Positions 57,913 to 64,000 of a stretch of 64,000 nucleotides of DNA are shown here, in pieces. Below the pieces are notes generated by a model, which saw only the letters and a list, made by a program, of their open reading frames with translations, made no database searches and had not been told where the DNA came from. Within the stretch, counting starts at the first letter, position 1; each line of letters begins with the position of its first letter. The position numbers and the translations under genes were made by a program. The DNA is taken from assembly GCA_037576195.1 (NCBI GenBank), contig CM075103.1:16368001-16432000 (forward strand), read 5' to 3'. The DNA is from Phytoseiulus persimilis. Taxonomy: Eukaryota; Arthropoda; Arachnida; Mesostigmata; Phytoseiidae.

Positions 57913-58434
57913 GAACTCGGAGGCTGACCGACATGGCTCATACAAACGCGCTTCTGAAGATAGAGATTGATCACGCGCCTCCTATTGGTTCGAAGAGACG
58001 GGATAGTTACTGTGGAGGTCATTCAACGATTTTGATCCGTCTCTCCCACGTGATTTTTCTCAGGAACTTCCTTCTGTGAGTAAGCGCCTCGCCAAATTTT
58101 CGATGCACAGCGTTCGATACGATATCAGTGTTCTCATTGCCCCACTCTTCCTACGATGCGTCTGACGGGAAATTGATTGTTGTTGAAAGGATTGATGGAT
58201 TCCGGCGAGAACTACGCCGTGTCTCGACAGAGAAGAGACATGTACAGGAGCGTTGACGATGTTATTCTCTGGGTGTCGAGCATGGTTTCTGTTGAGAGGA
58301 ATTCGATTGAAAAAAAAATTATCCGGAAAACGAGGACTGATTGATAGGGCTGGGAGTTTGGCGCGGGGAAACTCAAGGTAAATTCACGGCCGAGATTCAC
58401 GGCCTCCGTGAGTCCTGTACGGCACCTGGGCTCC

Positions 58435-58442
58435 CTTCTTTT
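58435..58442. other. Empty target site of the LINE found in copy 1
   Basis: A single CTTCTTTT here joins the left flank (17641–17682) directly to the right flank (from 23710) of the LINE in copy 1. This dates the LINE insertion after the duplication. Confidence 0.9.
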
Positions 58443-58762
58443 AACCTACAGAAACGAGGAGAGGAGCCGCGATTCTGAAGTATTCGACCACCGGGGGCGG
58501 CGGAGCCGACACGATGATATTGGAGATTGAATAGAAAACGAGTTTCATGGAAGTCAATAGATGATGCGATGACACAATTCATCTGAGTATTCGATTCGTT
58601 TCGCATGCGAACGACAACACACCTAGTTCAAATTGAGCCGGAAATCTGGTAGAGTTGACTTTACTTAGAGAGGTTACCCTCCTTGATCGACCGGCGATCG
58701 TCGCCCAGGACACTCACCTACTGGCTGGAAGATCTCTCACCTGCGACGCTATTCACTGGAAT

Positions 58763-58770
58763 GCTCAAAC
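58763..58770. other. Empty target site of the MITE found in copy 1
   Basis: A single GCTCAAAC, followed directly by AACTC, corresponds to the duplicated octamer around the 265-bp MITE at 24038–24302. Confidence 0.9.
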
Positions 58771-59108
58771 AACTCAGAGCGATCCCCGAGAGCTTTGGAA
58801 ACCTCGTGCACGCCTGCGTCCAGAATGCGGTGATACTGGCTGGCTGATAGAGTTCGCCGACAGATGGAAGATTATCTTTCAGCTCTGCTGTTGCCCGGGT
58901 ATCGTCCTCGAACCAGGGTATGTTTTTGTTAAGTTACTGCAGGGAAAACACCACCAGTTATGCAAAGATACAACGAAGTGAAGTTCATTCCCAAGATGAA
59001 CTTTCTCTTATAGCACTCTGGATCGTGAGCATGCGCAAATCCCAACACCCTCCCTTGCGCATGACCACTTAGCCTTGGTCATCATACTCCTAGCATGGTT
59101 CGGCATTC

Positions 59109-60284
59109 TCAGAATTCGTCTTCCCCCAAGCTCCTCGTCATCACTCGGGCGGTCAATCCGAGCTTATCTCTATGAATCTTGAACTTGTCGCCTGCCAAGC
59201 TCTTTGTCATTATGACCGCAGACATGTCGGATGTGGGTACGAATTTCATGCTCACCAAACCTCCTCTCCCAATGTTCCTCACGAAATGATCGATATGTTT
59301 CGTTCTCTGGTGGTGTATTCCGTTGGCCGTCAGCCGGATTGCGTCCTGATTATCGCATGAAAGCGTCACCGATGGCCTGATTGAGACCCCCGGAAGCTCC
59401 GCAGAGTTCAGGAGCCATTTTGTTTCTTGGCATGCCGCCGAGACACTCAGGTACTCTGCCTCACCCGTGGATAATGCAACATTTGGTTGCTTTTTGCTCT
59501 TCCACGAAACGCACGCACCCGCGAGAATGAAAGCATATCCAGTGGTCGACTTCCGACTTTCCAGGCAACCTCCCCAGTCCGCGTCGCAAAAAGCTTCTAT
59601 CGGCTCCTTGACGTTCCCATCGAACTTCAGTCGGAGGTCGATGGTAGCCTTCAGGTGACTCAGGATCCTTTTCACTGCCTTCCAGTGTGCCAGCGATGGG
59701 TCCGAGCAAAATTGGCTCAGTACCCCGACCGCGTGGCAGATGTCCGGCCGCGTCGTTTGAGACAGGTGGATCGGGCATCCAACGGCCTCACGGTATGGTG
59801 CGTCGGCAGCCTCTCCGCTCTCCGTCCGTTTCGTCAACCTTGCGCTTGTTTCAGCGGGCGCAGGCACTGCTTTACAATCCGCAATGTTGCACCTCCTCAG
59901 AACTTGTCTGATGCTTTCTGCCCGATCGAGAAAAATAGCCCTCTCCTCCAGCCTCTGCGTGACCTTCACCCCAAGACAGTGCTCTGCCGGCCCCATATCC
60001 TTGATGGGGAAAGCCCCCCTTAGTTTCTCGATGATCTCCGTCTGCAAACCCAGGTCGTTGGTGGAGAGCAGGGAATCATCCACATATATGGTCAGCGGAA
60101 GGATGCTTCCTCCGCGTGTTATGGAGTAGCAGCATTGGTCCGCCCCGAACTCGGTCAGGTCGAGAGACTTCAGTGCCTCGTTGAGGGTTTCGAACCATAC
60201 TCTTCCGGCATGCTTCAGACCATACAGAGCCTTTTTCAGCAGACATACCAGATCTCTGACCTGGAACATACTCGGCTGCTCCAT
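59109..60284 (-). CDS. copia reverse transcriptase–RNase H, open frame of 391 codons (element truncated)
   Basis: One open frame contains KALYGLKHAGRVWFETL, the catalytic box YVDDSLLSTND, a connection domain (GVKVTQRLEERAIFLDR), and RNase H with FCDADWGGCLESRKSTTGYAF and ALSTGEAEYLSVSAACQE. It ends with a typical copia tail (SADIMTKSL-like, here SAVIMTKSLAG). It is only the C-terminal half of pol: the upstream integrase is in other frames (61604–60977) and broken, so no complete polyprotein is possible. In copy 1 the same stretch is split by a gypsy element and a 115-bp deletion. Confidence 0.88.
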   Translation of the reverse strand: MEQPSMFQVRDLVCLLKKALYGLKHAGRVWFETLNEALKSLDLTEFGADQCCYSITRGGSILPLTIYVDDSLLSTNDLGLQTEIIEKLRGAFPIKDMGPAEHCLGVKVTQRLEERAIFLDRAESIRQVLRRCNIADCKAVPAPAETSARLTKRTESGEAADAPYREAVGCPIHLSQTTRPDICHAVGVLSQFCSDPSLAHWKAVKRILSHLKATIDLRLKFDGNVKEPIEAFCDADWGGCLESRKSTTGYAFILAGACVSWKSKKQPNVALSTGEAEYLSVSAACQETKWLLNSAELPGVSIRPSVTLSCDNQDAIRLTANGIHHQRTKHIDHFVRNIGRGGLVSMKFVPTSDMSAVIMTKSLAGDKFKIHRDKLGLTARVMTRSLGEDEF

Positions 60285-60976
60285 GAATATCTCTTCCTAT
60301 AACTCGCCGTGCAGGTCTCGACGTCTTTCTGGTGGATTCTCCCTCCTTCTTGTGCGGCGCGCCCGAGAAGGATGCGAAGCGTTGTGATCTTCACCACAAG
60401 CGACTAGGTTTCATCGGAGTTCACGCCTTAAGTTTGGGCTTACCCGCGTCCCACCAGTCTCGCCTTATATTTTGTGATATCTCCTTCGCTGTTCCGTTTC
60501 AATTGGAAAGCCTATTTCAAGGTTATCACTCGCCTGTTTGGTGGCCGATCGATCAGAATCCATGTTCCATTCTTTTTGTGGGCCTTCATTTCGGGGTCCA
60601 TGGCTGATCTCCACTGATCGGCGTCTCCCCGCGACATCGCCTCCTAGATCGTGAGTGGTGAATCGTAGTTTGTGGTTGAACTTTCACAGCATGCACTCAC
60701 GAATTCATCCATCCACGCTGGCCTGGCCCGTTTTCGGTTTGGTCGAAACTTCGGAAACCCTGTGGGCTAGACTGCTTTGGCACAGCTCTCATCACCTGTA
60801 AAGATACTCTCCTCATCTGAAACCGCCGCCGCCCTGGGCCATGCTTCACTCGCATCTCTGAGCCATGGCCCATCGTCCGGAGATGCCGTTCTCCTTCTCA
60901 GAGAAGCCTTCTTCAGATTCCGTCTTGGTTTCGTTGAAATCCACGTTTCAGGCTTTCTCCACTGTTGTCATATCGT

Positions 60977-61811
60977 CTAGCGGAACCAAGCGGTACGCTT
61001 TTGAGTTTGAGCAGTAGCCAACAAAGGTGTATATTTCTTGGCCTTCTCATCCCACTTTTTGCGTTCTCCCTGTGGTATCTGGGCATAGGCATTGAGAATA
61101 ATAGGGTCCACCCTTTGTGAGTTGTTGGAGAAAAGAAAAAAAAAAGTCCAGGCTTCTTCCGGACACCCTGAACTTGGGACTGCTGTCGGACTTAGATTCT
61201 CCAGCCAGCACGCCGTACTCACAGCTTCAGCCCAAAAACTCTGATGAAGTCCTGCGTCTGTCAACATCGACCTGGCTTTCTCCACAAAGGTTCGCAGCGC
61301 CCTCTCCGCGCGACCCTTCCGCTCCAGGCAGTACTGGACAGTCGTCTCGTGGGTGATTCCCTCGCACGAGGAATTTCGAAACCCTTCCATTGAGATATTC
61401 GGTGCCATTATCCCTTCTTATTTTCTTCAACTTGAGTCCTGAATCACGTTCAGCGTACCTGATGAACTCCACTAATTCCTCGAATACTTGAGATTTCATT
61501 TTCATGAGTGCTACGGTAGTCTTCCTGGTAAAATCATCAACGAACACAATGAAGTAGCGGTGGCCCCCGATGCCCACTCGCCTCTCTGGGCTAACTCGCG
61601 ACAATAAAATCTGTCGACATTCTCATTCTCGGGGCTCTTGACGGATCGAAAATGCGAACAGCTCGGAAGAAGTTGGCTGCCGGTTGTCGGAATCGATGAC
61701 TTTCGTCGCCGGCGATATATCTCGTTGGTTTCTCCGACGACTTCCGGAGAGCGGCATTCGTTTGTGCCAGGTTCTAATCGTGTTCTGATGACGATTCGAA
61801 CCACTGGACAA
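60977..61811 (-). pseudogene. copia integrase remnant, copy 2
   Basis: Frames at 61604–61227 (VDDFTRKTTVALMKMKSQVF; DNGTEYLNG) and 61408–60977 (ETTVQYCLERKGRAER; SFWAEAVSTACWLENL) are successive parts of the integrase core, separated by a frame change. The first catalytic Asp (VDDFTRK), the second (RRDNGTEY) and the Glu region are all visible, but not in one frame. Confidence 0.8.
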
Positions 61812-61959
61812 GCAGCTCCAGATGTTCGATGACTGGATTTTCTCTCAAATCGTTGCCTTCATACTTGGTCAGTGTAGCTATCAGATGAGATGCATATTTT
61901 TGACGTGAAGACGTCGTTCCATGTGGCTTTGGTGCACTCTGCTAGTACTTCGTCATATA

Positions 61960-63421
61960 CAGGATGTGTCCTCTAAGCTGCGACATTTTCGTGGCCTCCT
62001 TGTTCTGAGCTGTATTTCGGCCAAATTATCCGATCTGGGAATTTCTTTTTTATGATCGGAAGCTCTTGAAGAGACGCATCTTTTCGCAATTTTATTTTTG
62101 AGGACCAGATCAGTGTCACGTTTTCCAGAGCTTGTCGAAGTTTTCCTCAATTCAATCCATGGCCCCTACAAGAACCTACCAGAGAATCGCCGATTCTCAA
62201 CCAATTTCGGAAAATAAAAAACGGGAAGATTCCTCTCGATCCCGGCTACAAAACGCTCGAAGAACGCGCAGATCGGTGGCGAACCGGAGAAACGGTATTC
62301 AATACGAGATACCCCTGAATTGAGCCCTCCAGACCCCCTGCCGACCGTGGAGAACCGCCTGTGACTTCTCAGGGAAGCCGATTTCGGAAATTTCACTGAT
62401 GGCGAAAGTTTCTTATTCCGAGCCAAACTACCCGGAAACGAAGTAACCGGGTCGATCCGATAACTTTTTTTTCACCTCACAAGTCACTGGGCGCTTATCT
62501 CATGTCCCTGACTGAAAACGCGCCGGCAACGCGCCCCCGCAGCAGGTTGGAGAAAGTCATCGCGGCAAACGGCTCCTGGTTCGAATAAGGAAACTTTGAT
62601 TCCATGCGCCTCTTCCGAGCTGTTACTCGTCAAAGCCTTCCTGACCCCTGCCGAGTTGTCGGCGCGTTTTCAGTGAGGGCATGAGATGAGCGCCCGGTGA
62701 CTTGAGAGGTGAAAAAAAAAGCAATCAGATCGACCCGGTTGCTTCGTTCTCGGGTAGCTTGGCTCGAAATAAGAAACTTTCGCCATCAGTGAAATTTCCG
62801 AAATCGGCTTCCCTGAGAAGTCACGGGCGGTTCTTCACGGGAGAGGTCGGCAGGGGGTCTGGAGGGCTCAATTTAGGTGTATCTCGTATTGAATACCGTT
62901 TCTCCGGTTCGCCACCGATCTGCGCGTTCTCCGAGTTTTGTAGCTGGGATCGAGAGGCATCTTTCCGTTTTTTATTTCCCGAAATTGGTTGAGAATCGGC
63001 GATTCCCTGGTAGGTTATTGTGGGGGCCATGGGTGAATCCTGGAAAGATGACTTTTCGGAAGGTGATCGATCGCATGCTCGTTGCGGCTCAAATTCTGTT
63101 GGAATGTTTGACTCCATACGAGATGTGAACAGACTATTTATCAACCCTCATTGTGTTTCGGTGTCCTTCCGTTTCCCCGACCAAAATTTCCCCTCTATGT
63201 TCGAGACCCTTCCAGTGAAAGGATTGAATTGAGGAAAACTTCGACAAGCGCTGGAAAACGTGACACTGATCTGGTCCTCAAAAATAAAAATGCGAAAAGA
63301 TGCGTCTCTTCAAGAGCTTCCGATCAAAAAAAAGGAATTCCCAGATCGGATAAAATTTGGCCGAAATACAGCTCAAAACAAGAAGGCCACGAAAATGTTG
63401 CAGCTCAGAGGACACACCCTG
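61960..63421. mobile_element. Palindromic TA-flanked foldback element C, copy 2
   Basis: The left end CAGGATGTGTCCTCTAAGC and the complementary right end are flanked by TA (61958–61959 and 63422–63423). The arms mirror each other as in copy 1. The right arm holds about 200 bp (about 63026–63225) that is absent from the left arm and from both arms of copy 1, so either it is an insertion or it was lost three times. The right end is again the limit of the duplication. Confidence 0.88.
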
Positions 63422-63423
63422 TA

Positions 63424-64000
63424 GGTAACGCATTTCGAGGCTCCGATTCGTCCCCAAACTTCGTTCGTGAGGGACCGAAAACGCTCGGATCGTTTTAGAG
63501 GGTCACGAAGCTACGGGAGAAGCCTCCTTGCAATTCCGACGTTCACTCGAGCAATTTCAGATTGAGTTCGAGACACATTTGTGCACCCCCACGGACACCT
63601 TGGAAACTACCATGAAAAACCGTTTTTCTCGGTTGCCGAGAAACGCAGTGGAATCAATCGTGCACGGAGTTGTACGCCCACATGAGCTCCTCTCGAACCG
63701 CCCCTTATTTCTCTGTCAGGTTATTGATTCCATCATTTATGCCCCAAGAATTGGCAGAATTTCGGGATAATTTGGATACGATCGGCGTGTCGGACGCTGG
63801 GCTGTGAGTTTCTACCAAGTCTCGACGTCTTGGGACGTTTATTCATACCAATCCAAAATTCTTCGGAAAGCCCCCACAATACCACAACTGACCTACTGCA
63901 ATGAAGTGATCGCCATGCCTAGAAGGCTGAGAACATCATTGAAGTCAGACAAAGGGACGCGGGCAGGTAAGCCATGGGTATGCCACACTCCACCGTATCG
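63424..64000. other. Single-copy end of the window, nothing recognised
   Basis: One open frame of 80 codons (63528–63770, plus) has no recognised motif. The stretch is unrelated to what follows copy 1. Confidence 0.4.

Larger units (their letters stand above)
58700..61957 (-). mobile_element. Ty1/copia retrotransposon, truncated, copy 2
   Basis: This is the same insertion as in copy 1, without gypsy and MITE. The polypurine tract (59048–59056, minus) and the TGTTGGG 3' LTR start (59047) are present. The gag and 5' LTR are missing on the side of the palindromic element. Confidence 0.85.
43083..63421 (+). repeat. Segmental duplication, copy 2
   Basis: Copy 2 is collinear with 1770–30620 and in the same orientation. 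It lacks the LINE, MITE, nested foldback and gypsy insertions of copy 1, and it lacks several segments near the left end. It has about 390 bp (about 55301–55697) absent from copy 1, two more minisatellite units, and a longer internal segment in the right arm of element C. Confidence 0.93.

Overview
The window is eukaryotic nuclear DNA, most likely from an arthropod. Two genes resolve into short exons with GT–AG introns and consistent reading phases. The protein families seen are an astacin metalloprotease with EGF and CUB modules, an MFSD6-type transporter, and a pair of fast-evolving multi-pass membrane proteins resembling ionotropic receptors. Transposable elements of animal type make up much of the rest: APE/RT LINE, Ty1/copia, Ty3/gypsy, Tigger/pogo, Tc1 and foldback elements. 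A mite or tick relative would fit, but nothing in the sequence proves the clade.

The layout is dominated by a direct segmental duplication. Copy 1 runs from about 1770 to 30620 and copy 2 from about 43083 to 63421, an offset near 41 kb, separated by 12.5 kb of single-copy DNA. Both copies carry, in the same order: a collapsed or complete foldback element (about 3.05–3.9 kb / 43.7–44.2 kb); a minus-strand ionotropic-receptor-like gene (6.5–9.2 kb / 46.8–49.5 kb); an 85-bp minisatellite (9.5 kb / 49.75 kb); a dead Tigger element (10.6–13.7 kb / 50.95–54.0 kb); an MFSD6-like gene (14.9–17.2 kb / 55.2–57.9 kb); a broken minus-strand copia element (24.0–29.4 kb / 58.7–61.9 kb); and a palindromic TA-flanked foldback element (29.4–30.6 kb / 62.0–63.4 kb) whose outer end is also the right edge of the duplication.

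Comparing the two copies gives a relative history. Tigger, copia and the palindromic element were present before duplication. A 6-kb LINE, an 845-bp inverted-repeat element nested in the LINE ORF1, a 265-bp MITE and a 1.95-kb gypsy element are present only in copy 1, each with target-site duplications, and the LINE, MITE and gypsy have a recognisable empty site in copy 2. The MFSD6-like gene is intact in copy 1, but copy 2 has a 5-nt deletion in its first exon. Copy 2 retains a longer open copia RT–RNase H frame.

The single-copy middle holds a Tc1-family element with an uninterrupted DD34E transposase (32.3–34.6 kb), LINE reverse-transcriptase remnants (36.7–37.0 and 42.4–43.05 kb), and a complete ten-exon astacin gene (39.2–42.1 kb). 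No RNA gene, CRISPR array or prokaryotic operon was seen. The most unusual object is the gypsy-type element: it has lost RT and RNase H, yet keeps identical-length LTRs and one long open frame joining protease directly to an intact DD35E integrase.
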